From: Kaistia soli DSM 19436
Lineage (GTDB): Bacteria > Pseudomonadota > Alphaproteobacteria > Rhizobiales > Kaistiaceae
Reading direction: 5' to 3'
Assembly: GCF_900129325.1 (NCBI RefSeq)
Contig: NZ_FQUP01000011.1
Coordinates: 1 to 64,000, forward strand
Length of the DNA stretch: 64,000 nucleotides
Shown here: positions 51,854 through 60,953 of the stretch, in pieces
Numbering within the stretch: the first letter of the stretch is position 1
Layout: every line of letters begins with the position of its first letter
Translations under genes and position numbers: made by a program
The notes under the pieces: model-generated
Databases searched by the model: none
What the model saw: the letters and a program-made list of their open reading frames with translations, nothing else
Told to the model about the DNA's origin: nothing

Positions 51854-52095
51854 GCGCGCCGCCTGGTCCGCGTTCCAGAGTCGCGGCAGCGGGTTGAGCC
51901 ACATACATCGGTGCCCTCCGGCAGTTGCGGCGGCCGGAGGGTGCGACGAGAACCGGATGCGCGGCGGTTCCCTCATCGCAGACTGCATCGTTCGTGCTGC
52001 GTCGGTCAGCCCGCCGTCGCGAACAAACGTCGTCGAAAGATTGCCGGTGATCGTATTTGACGGGATCGCACATCGCGGTGATTAGCGATTGCGGG

Positions 52096-52475
52096 CTCCT
52101 GACACCCTATGATGATGAAGGGGCCTTTGGCGGGCGCATCCGCGTTGCCGTCCCACGCATGGGATAGGCGAACAGGCCGCCACGACATTGGCGCTGGTAA
52201 TTCATGAGCTGGCGACCAACTCGCTGAAATATGGAGCGCTCTCTGTCGATTCCGGGCTGCTCGACGTCTCGGGCACAAGCACGGACAGCGAGGTTTGCAT
52301 TGCCTGGACGGAGCGCGGTGGCCCTTCCGTGCAGCCCCCAGAGGATGAAGGCTATGGAAGCAGGCTCATCAATCGCAGCGTGACCGGCCAACTCGGCGGC
52401 ATGATCGTGACCGACTGGTCGAGCGAAGGCGTCATCGTCACACTGACGCTGAACGCGAAGAAACTCGCAGCTTGA
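52096..52475 (+). pseudogene. HWE-type histidine kinase, C-terminal remnant with frameshift
   Basis: From 52188 the frame encodes LALVIHELATNSLKYGALSV, the N box of HWE/HisKA_2 sensor kinases, then a G-type ATP-lid region GYGSRLINRSVTGQLGGMIV and the end. Just upstream the matching sequence LLTPYDDEGAFGGRIRVAVP lies in a different frame; the two join with a frameshift near 52157-52170 (continuing IGEQAATT). No sensor domain or phospho-acceptor His box is recognisable upstream. The remaining piece cannot be a working kinase unless it is expressed alone as an ATP-binding fragment. Confidence 0.75.
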
Positions 52476-52780
52476 TGAGACTGATCGCGACGTCGTTCGC
52501 CTATGCATCCGCGTAGAAGCGCGACACCGCTGTCGCCCGCCGCGCCGTTACGCCATCAAATATCGTCAGAGCTGCGCTGCCTGCGGCATCGCCAAGATGA
52601 CCAGCCGCATATCGTCTAGATCTCGATCATATTTTGCTTTGCAGCAAGCGTTGTGCATGGCAATATCTGGATGCGAGGTGGTCTAGCTGCCCCCCAGAGA
52701 GACCGAGAGGGCGAGCCCACTCGATCCTTTGCCCGCAAGGGCCCTCGCAGCTCTCCTCCCATTCAGTTGAGGAGCAGCGC
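52476..52780. other. intergenic, nothing recognised
   Basis: 305 bases with no supported gene, probably the leader and promoter of the small gene at 52781. Confidence 0.4.
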
Positions 52781-52933
52781 ATGGGAACAGCGTTCAAGGA
52801 CAGTGCTCTCAGTTTGACTGAGGCAGCACCGGTCGCGGCGACGATGTCCTCGGAAGAGGTTTCAGTTTTGTTTGCCGAAGCGGCTCGCGCGATCGATGAA
52901 TTGTCGAACGAAATTATGGAACTCTGGCCTTAA
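52781..52933 (+). CDS. 50-residue hypothetical protein
   Basis: GAGGAG 6 bases before ATG 52781 is an excellent ribosome site. The product is acidic and helical (SSEEVSVLFAEAARAIDELS NEIMELWP), without signal or membrane segment. No family recognised. It precedes another small gene by 110 bases. Confidence 0.55.
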   Translation: MGTAFKDSALSLTEAAPVAATMSSEEVSVLFAEAARAIDELSNEIMELWP

Positions 52934-53043
52934 CGAGATTGCCTCGACAAAGGTCCGTCTGATCCTCTTCCTACGATGGCACTAACAGGTAGCGCGCCCC
53001 GGGCGATCGCCGTCGAAGAGCTCGACAAATCTGCTCTGGAGAA

Positions 53044-53232
53044 ATGGCTGCAATGGCAGACATACCGAAGGTTGGCGACCTCGTCCGCATGATCACCGGA
53101 GGACCGCTGATGATCGTCAAAACTGTCATCACCACGCCGAGCGGCACCGTCATGGTCGGCTGCGTACCGGTCCAGGAGCCAAGCATTCCCACGATCGACG
53201 TGCCGCTGGAACGTCTCACGCCGGTTCACTGA
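53044..53232 (+). CDS. DUF2158-type small protein
   Basis: 62 residues. PKVGDLVRMITGGPLMIVKT followed by a strand with Cys (VMVGCVPVQ) is the DUF2158/YodC-like pattern (VGDVVRLKSGGPxMTV...). Usually these are small beta-barrel proteins of unknown function. The first ATG (53044) is only 2 bases from GGAG; the third codon after (53053) may be used. Cytoplasmic. Confidence 0.7.
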   Translation: MAAMADIPKVGDLVRMITGGPLMIVKTVITTPSGTVMVGCVPVQEPSIPTIDVPLERLTPVH

Positions 53233-53623
53233 CCGAGCGCCGCCCTGCTCTGCGCCGCGGCCGACGATCCGAGCAAGCCGCACGCTGTAGCGGTTCTCTG
53301 GCGCCGCCAGCGCGTCCAATGCCGGCCCGCCGCTTTGCGAATTTCGGTGGCGACACGTGTTACAGCGCGCGCCTTTTCGTTGGCGAAGAACGACTCTGGT
53401 TGCCGCATGCGGCTCGATCTTCATCGGATCGATCTCCCCGTTGCCGCGTTTGCGAACGAAGCCGTGCGCATCCGACTGCACGAACGGCTGGAGGTCGACA
53501 GATCCGTCAAGATCGTCCGTTTGCTTCCGTCCGGATTCCGACCCGTCGCGACTTCTCGATCCTGCATGATCAGGAGCGAACAACAAGGATGGCCGACGCT
53601 GCTGAAGCTGCAAGGGGTGAAGA
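53233..53623. other. 391-base region without supported gene
   Basis: Overlapping open frames on both strands exist here but none has family pattern plus ribosome site; treated as intergenic. Confidence 0.4.
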
Positions 53624-54646
53624 ATGAGAAATGGGGTGTTGTCGGCCTCCTCCGGCAGTCACGAGGAGAGCGCAATCGAAACATCGATTGAAAAGAGCGA
53701 GCCGGGTCGCGGCCGATTGGCGAAGGGCCCTGGCGAAATCCCCAAACGCGGCTGGCGGGACATCTTCTGGCGCGTATGGCAGCAGACCAACGAGGATCGC
53801 ATCCTCTCGGTCTCCGGAAGTATGGCCTTCTTCACGCTGCTGGCACTGTTTCCGGGCCTGAGCGCATTGGTGGCGCTCTATGGCCTCTTCGCTGACAACT
53901 CCACGATTGGTCAGCACCTATCATCGCTCGCCTTTATTCTACCCGCCGGTGCCTACGATCTCGTCGCCGCGCAGGTCGACCTCGGGATCAAGGCTTCAAG
54001 CGGCGCGCTCGGGCTCAAATTCGCCTTGAGTGTTCTCCTCGCCCTCTGGAGCGCGAACTCCGGCATGAAGGCCACGTTCGACGGTTTGAATGTCGCTTAT
54101 GATGAAAGCGAACGGCGCAGCTTCGTAGCACTGAACCTGCAATCGCTTGCCTTTACGATGCTCGCGATCTTCGCCGGCATTGTCGCCATCGCCATGGTGA
54201 TCGCCGTTCCGATCATGCTCTCGTTCCTGCGGATGGACACCGGCTCGGAGTTCTGGCTCTCGCTTCTCCGCTGGCCTGTCCTGATCATTGCCGTCTGGTT
54301 TGCGCTTGTCGTACTCTATCGGTTCGGCCCATCCCGCGAGCAACCGAAATGGCGCTGGGTTACATGGGGGAGCGCACTCGCAGCCTTGCTCTGGGTGCTC
54401 GTCTCCAGCCTGTTCTCCTGGTACGTCGCCGGGTTCGGCAGCTATGACAGCTCCTATGGCCCGCTTGGCGCGATCATCGCGTTCATGACTTGGATCTGGC
54501 TGTCAGCCACGGTCATTTTGCTGGGCGCCGAGATCAATGCCGAGATGGAGCACCAGACCGCGCGGGATTCGACGACCGGTCCGCCCCAGCCTCTCGGCAA
54601 GCGGGGCGCAGAAATGGCCGATACGATCGGTGCCAAAGCGGATTGA
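53624..54646 (+). CDS. YihY/BrkB family inner-membrane protein
   Basis: 340 residues. AAGGGG before ATG 53624. After a soluble N-terminus come about six transmembrane helices with family sequence: DRILSVSGSMAFFTLLALFP GLSALVALYG, ALWSANSGMKATFDGLNVAY, RFGPSREQPKWRWVTWGSAL and YDSSYGPLGAIIAFMTWIWL SATVILLGAEINAEMEHQT. All landmarks of the UPF0761/BrkB family are present. The function is not settled: earlier claims of ribonuclease BN activity belong to another gene. It stands alone. Confidence 0.9.
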   Translation: MRNGVLSASSGSHEESAIETSIEKSEPGRGRLAKGPGEIPKRGWRDIFWRVWQQTNEDRILSVSGSMAFFTLLALFPGLSALVALYGLFADNSTIGQHLSSLAFILPAGAYDLVAAQVDLGIKASSGALGLKFALSVLLALWSANSGMKATFDGLNVAYDESERRSFVALNLQSLAFTMLAIFAGIVAIAMVIAVPIMLSFLRMDTGSEFWLSLLRWPVLIIAVWFALVVLYRFGPSREQPKWRWVTWGSALAALLWVLVSSLFSWYVAGFGSYDSSYGPLGAIIAFMTWIWLSATVILLGAEINAEMEHQTARDSTTGPPQPLGKRGAEMADTIGAKAD

Positions 54647-54859
54647 TCGCTCCCCAGCCTGTGCAAAAACCCAGCCTGGAGGTGGCACGACAGCCACGAT
54701 CCGCTGAGCAGACGTCCTGAAATTCAGTTGAGGTGGGTCGTAGGCCTGCCGCCTCAAACCAGAAGAGGCCATTCTTCTCGAAGCTGCGCCGCAACCCACC
54801 GACTGTTCATGTCAGATCGCGGCTCTTCTCGGCCTCGTTCTACACTTGTTTCGACCCAA

Positions 54860-55309
54860 CTACTCAAGCGCCTCGGCAACTCTTGTGAGCATCTCGACGG
54901 CATCCGGGGTCGAAGCCTCACGCGCCAGCCGTTCCGATTTCTGAGCGGCCAGATGTGCTTGCGCCAGTGACGAACGGCCTTTCTCCGTCAACTCAGTTCG
55001 TTGAATGCGTCCATGCTCCGTGTCAGGACGCCGCTCGATCAGCCCTGACTGTTCGAGCTTCACCAGCATGGCCTGCATGGTCTGCGGGGTCACAAACGCC
55101 CGCCGTGCCAGCCTTGCGTTCGAGGCGCCTGGTTCGGCTTCGAGGCTCACCAACACGTTGTATTGCGGCGCGTTCAGCCCGATCTCCTTCAACTGCCGGT
55201 CCATATGCAGGCGCATCGCCTGCTGCGCGCGCTTCAGCGCATAGCCGAGCGTTTCGTGCGGCAAGAAGGGTTGGTCAACGGGGATCGATGTCGTTTTGGG
55301 GCTTGTCAT
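54860..55309 (-). CDS. MarR-family transcriptional regulator
   Basis: 149 residues. MarR winged helix: GLNAPQYNVLVSLEAEPGAS, ARRAFVTPQTMQAMLVKLEQ as recognition helix, then the wing GLIERRPDTEHGRIQRTELT. N- and C-terminal helices form the dimer. It is divergent from the VOC-EVE pair, with a perfect inverted repeat at 55327-55344 in the shared 65-base promoter region, so it most likely represses both directions until a small ligand binds. Confidence 0.9.
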   Translation of the reverse strand: MTSPKTTSIPVDQPFLPHETLGYALKRAQQAMRLHMDRQLKEIGLNAPQYNVLVSLEAEPGASNARLARRAFVTPQTMQAMLVKLEQSGLIERRPDTEHGRIQRTELTEKGRSSLAQAHLAAQKSERLAREASTPDAVEMLTRVAEALE

Positions 55310-55326
55310 ATCAGGAGGCTTACATT

Positions 55327-55344
55327 ATATCAGTCGCCTGATAT
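55327..55344. promoter_or_regulatory. MarR-type operator
   Basis: ATATCAG, TCGC, CTGATAT: a perfect 7-4-7 inverted repeat in the 65-base gap between the MarR gene (leftward from 55309) and the VOC gene (rightward from 55375). A further ATCAGG half-site lies at 55309-55316. Length and symmetry fit a MarR dimer. Confidence 0.75.
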
Positions 55345-55374
55345 TAGCATCTCCCCTCTGAAAGGACAACCGGA

Positions 55375-55749
55375 ATGCCGCGCCTCATCGGACCCGACTT
55401 CATCGGCATCCAGGTTGCTGACCTTGATGCGGCTCGCACGTTCTATACGGAGGTCGTCGGATTGACGGCGGCTCCGAATGGACCGCCCGGAGCCGTGGTT
55501 TTCGACACGAAGCCGATCCCCTTCGCGGTGCGCACGCCCGTCGTCGATCTCGACGCCGTCGACATACTCGGCCATGGTATCGCCATCTGGTTCGGCTGCG
55601 ATGATGCCGACGCCTTGCACGACCACCTTGCCTCACGCGACGTCCCGATCGCCTTCCCGCCGAAAGATGGGCCGTTCGGGCGCTATTTCGCCTTCCAGGA
55701 TCCGTTTGGCTACACAATCACCGCGCATACCGTGCAGGAGAAGACCTAA
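55375..55749 (+). CDS. VOC-superfamily (glyoxalase/bleomycin resistance-like) protein
   Basis: 124 residues, a pair of beta-alpha-beta-beta-beta modules: DFIGIQVADLDAARTFYTEV VGLTA at the start and HDHLASRDVPIAFPPKDGPF GRYFAFQDPFGYTITAHT at the end. The usual first metal His is replaced by Gln (IGIQVAD), so it may bind a ligand without a normal metal site. Roles in the family range from antibiotic binding to dioxygenase and epimerase. It is divergent from a MarR regulator and 3 bases before the EVE gene, suggesting a small stress or drug response unit. Confidence 0.83.
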   Translation: MPRLIGPDFIGIQVADLDAARTFYTEVVGLTAAPNGPPGAVVFDTKPIPFAVRTPVVDLDAVDILGHGIAIWFGCDDADALHDHLASRDVPIAFPPKDGPFGRYFAFQDPFGYTITAHTVQEKT

Positions 55750-55752
55750 GCC

Positions 55753-56205
55753 GTGGCGTTCTGGATGGGTGTCGCATCGGCAGAACACGCACGCGGCGGA
55801 CGCGACGGCGGCTTTGCACAGCTCGGGCACGGCAAGCATATAGCGGTAAAGTCTCTCAGGAAGGGCGATTGGATCGTCTACTACTCCCCCCGCGAAGGCA
55901 TGGGGGAAGGCCAAACGGTGCAGGCGTTCACGACAATCGGGCAAGTGACGTCAGATGCGCCTTACCGGGCCGAGCAAGCGATGAACTTCAATCCGTATCG
56001 CGTCAATGTGGACTACCTGACGGACGCCAAGCCTGCTCCGATCAAACCGCTTCTGAATGACCTCCGACTGACTCGCGATCACGCCTCCAACTGGGGCATC
56101 GTGGTGCGCGGGCCGAAGCGCAAGCTTGATGAAGAAGACATGCGGCGAATCGCGGAAGCGATGGGCGTTCTGGCGGATTTCGAGAACCGGCATCCGAAAC
56201 CCTGA
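55753..56205 (+). CDS. EVE-domain protein
   Basis: 150 residues from GTG 55753. It reads AFWMGVASAEHARGGRDGGF, then HIAVKSLRKGDWIVYYSPRE, FTTIGQVTSDAPYR, FNPYRVNVDYL and NWGIVVRGPKRKLDEEDMRR, which is the EVE/UPF0310 pattern. EVE domains belong to the PUA/YTH-like class and recognise modified bases in RNA or DNA. It is coupled to the VOC gene by 3 bases and shares its MarR-controlled promoter. A role as a modified-nucleic-acid reader is family knowledge; the target here is unknown. Confidence 0.87.
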   Translation: MAFWMGVASAEHARGGRDGGFAQLGHGKHIAVKSLRKGDWIVYYSPREGMGEGQTVQAFTTIGQVTSDAPYRAEQAMNFNPYRVNVDYLTDAKPAPIKPLLNDLRLTRDHASNWGIVVRGPKRKLDEEDMRRIAEAMGVLADFENRHPKP

Positions 56206-56746
56206 ACAATCGCACGGGCCGCCGCCCATCCCGAGGTCCCGTCAAGGATAGCGAGGCCCCGAGACGTCCCAAGTTTCGGCCGGACCGATGAAGTCAATAT
56301 GGAATGAGTGTGTTGAAACGGGCGGGCCAGGGTGAGCTCATCGGGGGCGAGAGACCTTGAAGCCTAGTGGTTGATCCGCCGGTTCTCTCAGACTCCCGGA
56401 CCATCGCCGCTTTCCGTCCTGCGCCAGTTCCGGCTTGGAATCGGCCGCATTCGGTCCCTGTCAAACCGGGTTCTTGCACAGCCTGTCCCGCGGTGCAGAT
56501 TGCTAATGGAGATCGCAACCGCGTGCGGATTGAGATCGTGCTCCCTTGGAAAAGGCGCCGAAAATCCACTGGCACCACACCGATCAAATCGGGCTGGCAT
56601 CTATAGTTGCCGCAGCTATGTTGATCGTAGTCATTGGGGCTTAAACGATGCGTCCAGACCGGTATCCATAAGCGGCTGGAACCATTTGGCGTGCCGACGC
56701 TTACGAGATTTCCTAAGGTCCTCTAGTCACCAGATCGGACATCAAT
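56206..56746. other. 541-base intergenic region, no supported gene
   Basis: Several short frames, none convincing. One plus-strand frame ending near 56606 reads VRIEIVLPWKRRRKSTGTTP IK, which could be a remnant of a recombinase tail, but there is no alignment to confirm it. Confidence 0.4.
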
Positions 56747-58426
56747 TTGATCGGCTTGAACTGCCTGCGACTGTTCTGCCGCGTCATGATCGTGTGGGTT
56801 CTTGTTCTCGGCAGTGCGTCAGCCGCTTTGGCACAGGCCAGTCCGACGAGCGCGATCGACGAATCCTTCCCGCTTCGAGCCGCCGATACGTCCAGCCCTC
56901 GCGATACCTTGGACACGTTTCGCCGCGATTTCCGCAACAGCGCTGAAGCCTGGCGGGGTGGCGAGAGCCGCGACGTGATCGACCGGGCGCTGGCGCGCGC
57001 ACGTGACACCATCGACTTCAGCGAGATCCCAGCCCTCGGCTACGATGCCGCGACTCTCATCGACATGGCTCTTCTGAGCGAGGTGCTCGACCGGGTCGAA
57101 CTCCCACCCCTGGAGGAGGTTCCGGGCGACGGAGATCTCGCGACGGGGAAGGACAACGAACTCACGCGTTGGGTGATCCCCAATACCAAGCTCGAGATCG
57201 TGAAGATCACTGAAGGTCCGCGCGCCGGCGAATATCTCTTCTCGAAGGAAACGGTCGCGGAGCTTCGCACCTATTACGACCTGGTGAAGGATGTTCCCTA
57301 CCGGCCCGGTGCGCTCGCGGGCATCTATGAGGACGTGCTGTCGAGCCCCGGCGACTGGGTGCCCGAGCGTTTCCGCGACACCCTGCCCGCATGGGCAAAC
57401 TTCGTCGCCGCCGGCCATGCCGTCTGGCAATGGATCGCTATGGCCGTGTTGATGGCCATATGCCTGCCGCTCGTTCCGCTCATCATGTGGGCTGGCATCA
57501 ACTGGGATCGAAAACGACGCTCGGCCAGCCCATGGCTTCGCTTCGGAACGCCGGTTGCCTTGATCCTCATCGTCGCCCTGGCCGAGGTGTTCGAAAACCT
57601 TGCCGAGAACGTCGTCGGGCTTCTCGAACTACCCATGGAGGTGATTGGTTTCCTCGTCCTCGCCATCCAGGCCGTGGGCCTCGCCTGGCTCGTGTTCGTG
57701 CTGTCGAACCGCCTCGCCGACGCGATTGGTGGGCTCAGGAACGGATCGGATGGACACCTTCATCTCGACGTGGCGATGACAAGGATGCTGTTCCGACTGA
57801 TCAGCCTTGTCTTCATGATCCTTCTGGTCGCTGCCGCGGCGAGCAGGATCGGCATCCCGATCGCGCCCCTCGTGGCGGGGCTCGGCGCTGGCGGGCTGGC
57901 GATCGCGCTAGCGGTGCGGCCGACCCTCGAAAACATCATCGGCGGGCTGACGCTTTTTGCCGACCGGCCGGTGCGGGTCGGCGACTTCTGCCGCTACGGA
58001 GACGATGTCGGCACGGTCGAACAGATCGGGCTTCGTTCCACGCGCATCCGCACATTGGAGCAGAGCCTGGTAACCGTTCCCAACAGCGAATTCTCGCAGA
58101 TGCATCTCGACAACTACACGGCGCGCCGCACGCGCCTTTTGCAGACGCTGCTGCATATCCGCCATGGGACGACGCCCGACCAGATGCGCCTCCTGCTCGC
58201 GCAGATCCGTGATCTCCTCGGCGCCAATCCGCTGGTGATGCCCGATTCCTGTTACGTCCGCTTTGTCGGCTATGGCGCCTCCTCAAAGGACGTCGAGGTT
58301 TTCGCCTATCTGCGTTGCGAGACCGAGCACACCTTCCTGGCCGCCCGTGAAGAGCTTCTTCTCAACATCGAGGAGATTGTGCAGCGCGTCGATGCCGGCT
58401 TTGCCGTCCGGGGCGGAGCGACATAA
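56747..58426 (+). CDS. MscS-family mechanosensitive channel, large periplasmic N-terminus
   Basis: 559 residues from TTG 56747, preferred because it supplies a charged n-region (CLRLFCR) before the signal-peptide core; ATG 56786 is the alternative. Cleavage is likely after AALAQ. A periplasmic helical domain of about 200 residues follows, then four or so transmembrane helices, of which the last is the MscS pore helix LVAGLGAGGLAIALAVRPTL ENIIGG. The C-terminal cytoplasmic cage carries FCRYGDDVGTVEQIGLRSTR IRTLE and VPNSEF, as in MscS. It releases solutes on membrane tension or, in larger forms, may be ligand-gated. Confidence 0.9.
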   Translation: MIGLNCLRLFCRVMIVWVLVLGSASAALAQASPTSAIDESFPLRAADTSSPRDTLDTFRRDFRNSAEAWRGGESRDVIDRALARARDTIDFSEIPALGYDAATLIDMALLSEVLDRVELPPLEEVPGDGDLATGKDNELTRWVIPNTKLEIVKITEGPRAGEYLFSKETVAELRTYYDLVKDVPYRPGALAGIYEDVLSSPGDWVPERFRDTLPAWANFVAAGHAVWQWIAMAVLMAICLPLVPLIMWAGINWDRKRRSASPWLRFGTPVALILIVALAEVFENLAENVVGLLELPMEVIGFLVLAIQAVGLAWLVFVLSNRLADAIGGLRNGSDGHLHLDVAMTRMLFRLISLVFMILLVAAAASRIGIPIAPLVAGLGAGGLAIALAVRPTLENIIGGLTLFADRPVRVGDFCRYGDDVGTVEQIGLRSTRIRTLEQSLVTVPNSEFSQMHLDNYTARRTRLLQTLLHIRHGTTPDQMRLLLAQIRDLLGANPLVMPDSCYVRFVGYGASSKDVEVFAYLRCETEHTFLAAREELLLNIEEIVQRVDAGFAVRGGAT

Positions 58427-58440
58427 CTCTGCTTGGCGAT

Positions 58441-58478
58441 CTCGGGAATGTTTCCAACATTTCCCAACTGTTCCCGAG
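58441..58478. terminator. possible bidirectional terminator hairpin between convergent genes
   Basis: CTCGGGAA at 58441-58448 pairs perfectly with TTCCCGAG at 58471-58478, with a 22-base loop, in the 82-base gap between the channel gene and the oppositely directed flavin reductase gene. No T tract is present, so the call is tentative. Confidence 0.35.
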
Positions 58479-58508
58479 TGAACCGTGAACCTCGCATCCT
58501 CCCATGCG

Positions 58509-59174
58509 CTAGTCCGCCGAGTCGACTAGCCCTCGGGCCAGCCAATCCGCCGGCGTCGCCGTCACCAGATCGAACTGGTCGCGCGTCCGCGCATAGGTGT
58601 GGCCGCCCATGCGCCCGACGGCGTCCATCTTCATCTGGTCGATGTGGTGGTTGGCCGGGTTGACGGCGTCGCTGCGCACATAGAGCCCGACAACTTCGCC
58701 GAGGATGATCTCGCGGGCCGGACCAAGCTCCAGCGTCATATACCGTCGGCACTCCAGCGCGGCGGGCGCCTCCAGGATGCGCGGGCTCCTGACGGCTTCG
58801 CCGGGAACTGTGTGCAGGCCGGCCTGGTCCAACTCGTTGACGTCAGGCCCGAACTTGATCGCGCAGATCTCCATCTGCTCGACCATGGCGTCGTCGCAGA
58901 TATGGACCGTGAACTCGCCCGTCTCGCGGATGTTCTTCGCCGTGTCCTTGAAGCGCATGTCGGCATAGTTCTCGACGCCGATGGCGACGATCGACGGCTC
59001 GTGGGTCAGCACATTGAAGAAGCTGAACGGGCCGGCATTGGGCTGCCCTTCCCGGCTCATGGTCGTAACCAACGCGATCGGCCGCGGAATGACGGTGCCG
59101 ATCAAGAGCTTGTACTTCTGTCGTTCCGTCAATTCCGCGAAGTCGAACCGCGTGTGTTGCTTGATCCCGCCCAT
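58509..59174 (-). CDS. flavin reductase-like (FMN-binding split barrel) protein
   Basis: 221 residues. GGGAGG before ATG 59174. Split-barrel pattern: YKLLIGTVIPRPIALVTTMS REGQPNAGPFSFFNVLTHEP SIVAIGVE, then NIRETGEFTVHICDD. It binds FMN and either reduces it for a partner oxygenase or uses it for another redox step. No partner monooxygenase is encoded in the window. The frame is open for about 40 codons upstream of the ATG without a start codon. It is the 3' gene of the Pot-type transporter operon, 117 bases after the last permease. Confidence 0.87.
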   Translation of the reverse strand: MGGIKQHTRFDFAELTERQKYKLLIGTVIPRPIALVTTMSREGQPNAGPFSFFNVLTHEPSIVAIGVENYADMRFKDTAKNIRETGEFTVHICDDAMVEQMEICAIKFGPDVNELDQAGLHTVPGEAVRSPRILEAPAALECRRYMTLELGPAREIILGEVVGLYVRSDAVNPANHHIDQMKMDAVGRMGGHTYARTRDQFDLVTATPADWLARGLVDSAD

Positions 59175-59291
59175 CAGCGAGCCTCCCGGCCGGGCGACGG
59201 CTTCGAAGGCGCCATTGACGAGGATCGATGTGACGGGGCGATCAAGGGCGAGGTCCGCTTTCTGGTAGGGTGGTGGATGCGCGCACGAGCG

Positions 59292-60122
59292 TTAGGAACG
59301 CCCCTGATCGCGCAGGAACGGTGTCAGCCGCTGCACCGCGACGAGCACCAGCACGGTAATGGCGATGAGCACGCCCGAGATCGCGGCGATGCGCGGATCG
59401 AGGGAGTCCTGCAGCATGGCGAACATCTCGAGCGGCAGGATGGTCGTCCCCGCCGGCGCCAGGAAGAGCGGCAGCGACACGTTCTCGATCGACTGGATGA
59501 AGACGAGGAACATGCCGGCATAGATGCCGGGGGCCAGCAGCGGCAGTGTCACGCGGCGAAACGTCGACCACCGCGAAGCCCCAAGCAGCGATGACGCATC
59601 CTCGAGGCTGGGATCGAGTTGCTGGGCAATGCTTGAGGTCGCGCGGAACATCAAGGGGCCGAAGACGACGACATTGGCGAGGACAACCAGCCATATGGAC
59701 GGGCTGATATGCATCAGGTTGGCGGCGATCAGGAGTGCCAGGCCGTAGACGAGGCTTGGCAGAACCATCGGCGCGAGGAAGAGCGGCTCCAGCGCATTCG
59801 CACGCCGTGCGCTGATCCGGGCCATCCCGAAGGCGGCAGGCACGGCGAAGACAAGCGACGCCAGCACTGCAAAGACTGCGATCTGCAGCGTGTTCCATGC
59901 CGCTTGCTGCACGATCTCCGACTGTACGGGGTCAAGCAGTGCCGCATACCACCGAAGCGACAGACCGGGCGGCGGGAATTTGAGCGTCTGTCCTGAGGTG
60001 AAGGACATGCTGAGCGAGATCAGCACCGGAACGACCATGAAGCCGAGGAAGAGCGCTCCGAGGCCATAGACGAACAGGCCATAGCTGATGCTCGACAGAT
60101 GAGATGTCCAGCTTTTACGCAT
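59292..60122 (-). CDS. ABC transporter permease (PotC type)
   Basis: 276 residues, six transmembrane helices. Coupling motif EDASSLLGASRWSTFRRVTL P; family features YGLGALFLGFMVVPVLISLS MSFTSGQ at the N-terminus and ISKxLP-like loops. It overlaps the other permease gene by 8 bases. With its partner it forms the channel of a spermidine/putrescine- or 2-aminoethylphosphonate-type importer. Confidence 0.9.
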   Translation of the reverse strand: MRKSWTSHLSSISYGLFVYGLGALFLGFMVVPVLISLSMSFTSGQTLKFPPPGLSLRWYAALLDPVQSEIVQQAAWNTLQIAVFAVLASLVFAVPAAFGMARISARRANALEPLFLAPMVLPSLVYGLALLIAANLMHISPSIWLVVLANVVVFGPLMFRATSSIAQQLDPSLEDASSLLGASRWSTFRRVTLPLLAPGIYAGMFLVFIQSIENVSLPLFLAPAGTTILPLEMFAMLQDSLDPRIAAISGVLIAITVLVLVAVQRLTPFLRDQGRS

Positions 60123-60945
60123 TTCCTATCAGCCTCGGGTGACGGGTCAGCATCGCCAGCGCCAGGATGACGCTGCCGGTGGAGATGATGAGGATGAAGG
60201 CGACGACCGATGCCGTCGGCCAGTCGAACAGGATGTTGACCTGCCGATAGAGGAACTGCGGCAGGTAGATCAGTCGTGCGCCGCCGATGGCCGCCTGCGT
60301 CACGAAGTTGGTGGCGGCGCTGGCAAAGGTCAGGATCCAGCCAGCGATGATCCCCGGAAGGGTCAGCGGCAGGACGATCGTGAACATGATCCGCCAGGGC
60401 CCGGCGCCGGCCATTTCTGCGGCCTCGACCAGGCGTCGGTCCATGCGTGACAGAACGGCGATCATCGGAAGCAGCAGCAGCGGAAGCTCGATCTGCGCCA
60501 GCGCGATTACAAGTCCGCCTTCGGTCAGCAGGAACGATCGGGGGCCGTCGATCAGGCCAAGCGCATCGGCGATCGCGACGAGCGGCCCGTTGCGGCCGAG
60601 CAGCACGATCCAGGCGAAGGTGCGCACGATATTGCTGGCCAGCATCGGTAAGAGCGCCAGCACCACGACCGTCTGCCGCAGCCGGCGACCCCCATGCCAG
60701 TAGAGCATGGCGATAGGCACGGCGAGGCATGTCGCGACGACGACGACCTTGAAGCCGAGCGTGACTGTGTCGACGATGATCCAGAGATTGAACGGATCCT
60801 CAAGGAAGGCAGCGTAGTTGCCGAAGAGGCCGGGGTTACCCCCGGCGCTCAGGCTGTAGAAGGCCAGCACCCCCATGGGCGCCACGAATCCGCCCAGCGA
60901 GAGGAGCAGCATCGGCAGCAGGAATGGGAAAGCTGGATTCTTCAT
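60115..60945 (-). CDS. ABC transporter permease (PotB type)
   Basis: 276 residues from ATG 60945, which lies 9 bases after the stop of the binding-protein gene; the frame is open upstream into that gene. Six transmembrane helices, coupling motif EAAEMAGAGPWRIMFTIVLP, and family start FPFLLPMLLLSLGGFVAPMG. It pairs with the PotC-type permease. The ribosome site (AAGGGC) is further upstream than usual, so translation may depend on coupling. Confidence 0.9.
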   Translation of the reverse strand: MKNPAFPFLLPMLLLSLGGFVAPMGVLAFYSLSAGGNPGLFGNYAAFLEDPFNLWIIVDTVTLGFKVVVVATCLAVPIAMLYWHGGRRLRQTVVVLALLPMLASNIVRTFAWIVLLGRNGPLVAIADALGLIDGPRSFLLTEGGLVIALAQIELPLLLLPMIAVLSRMDRRLVEAAEMAGAGPWRIMFTIVLPLTLPGIIAGWILTFASAATNFVTQAAIGGARLIYLPQFLYRQVNILFDWPTASVVAFILIISTGSVILALAMLTRHPRLIGNA

Positions 60946-60953
60946 GGGAGCGA

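Noticed and set aside
52930-53613. 227-codon minus-strand frame
   Set aside because: It overlaps the DUF2158-type gene, which has a recognisable pattern, and shows no domain of its own.
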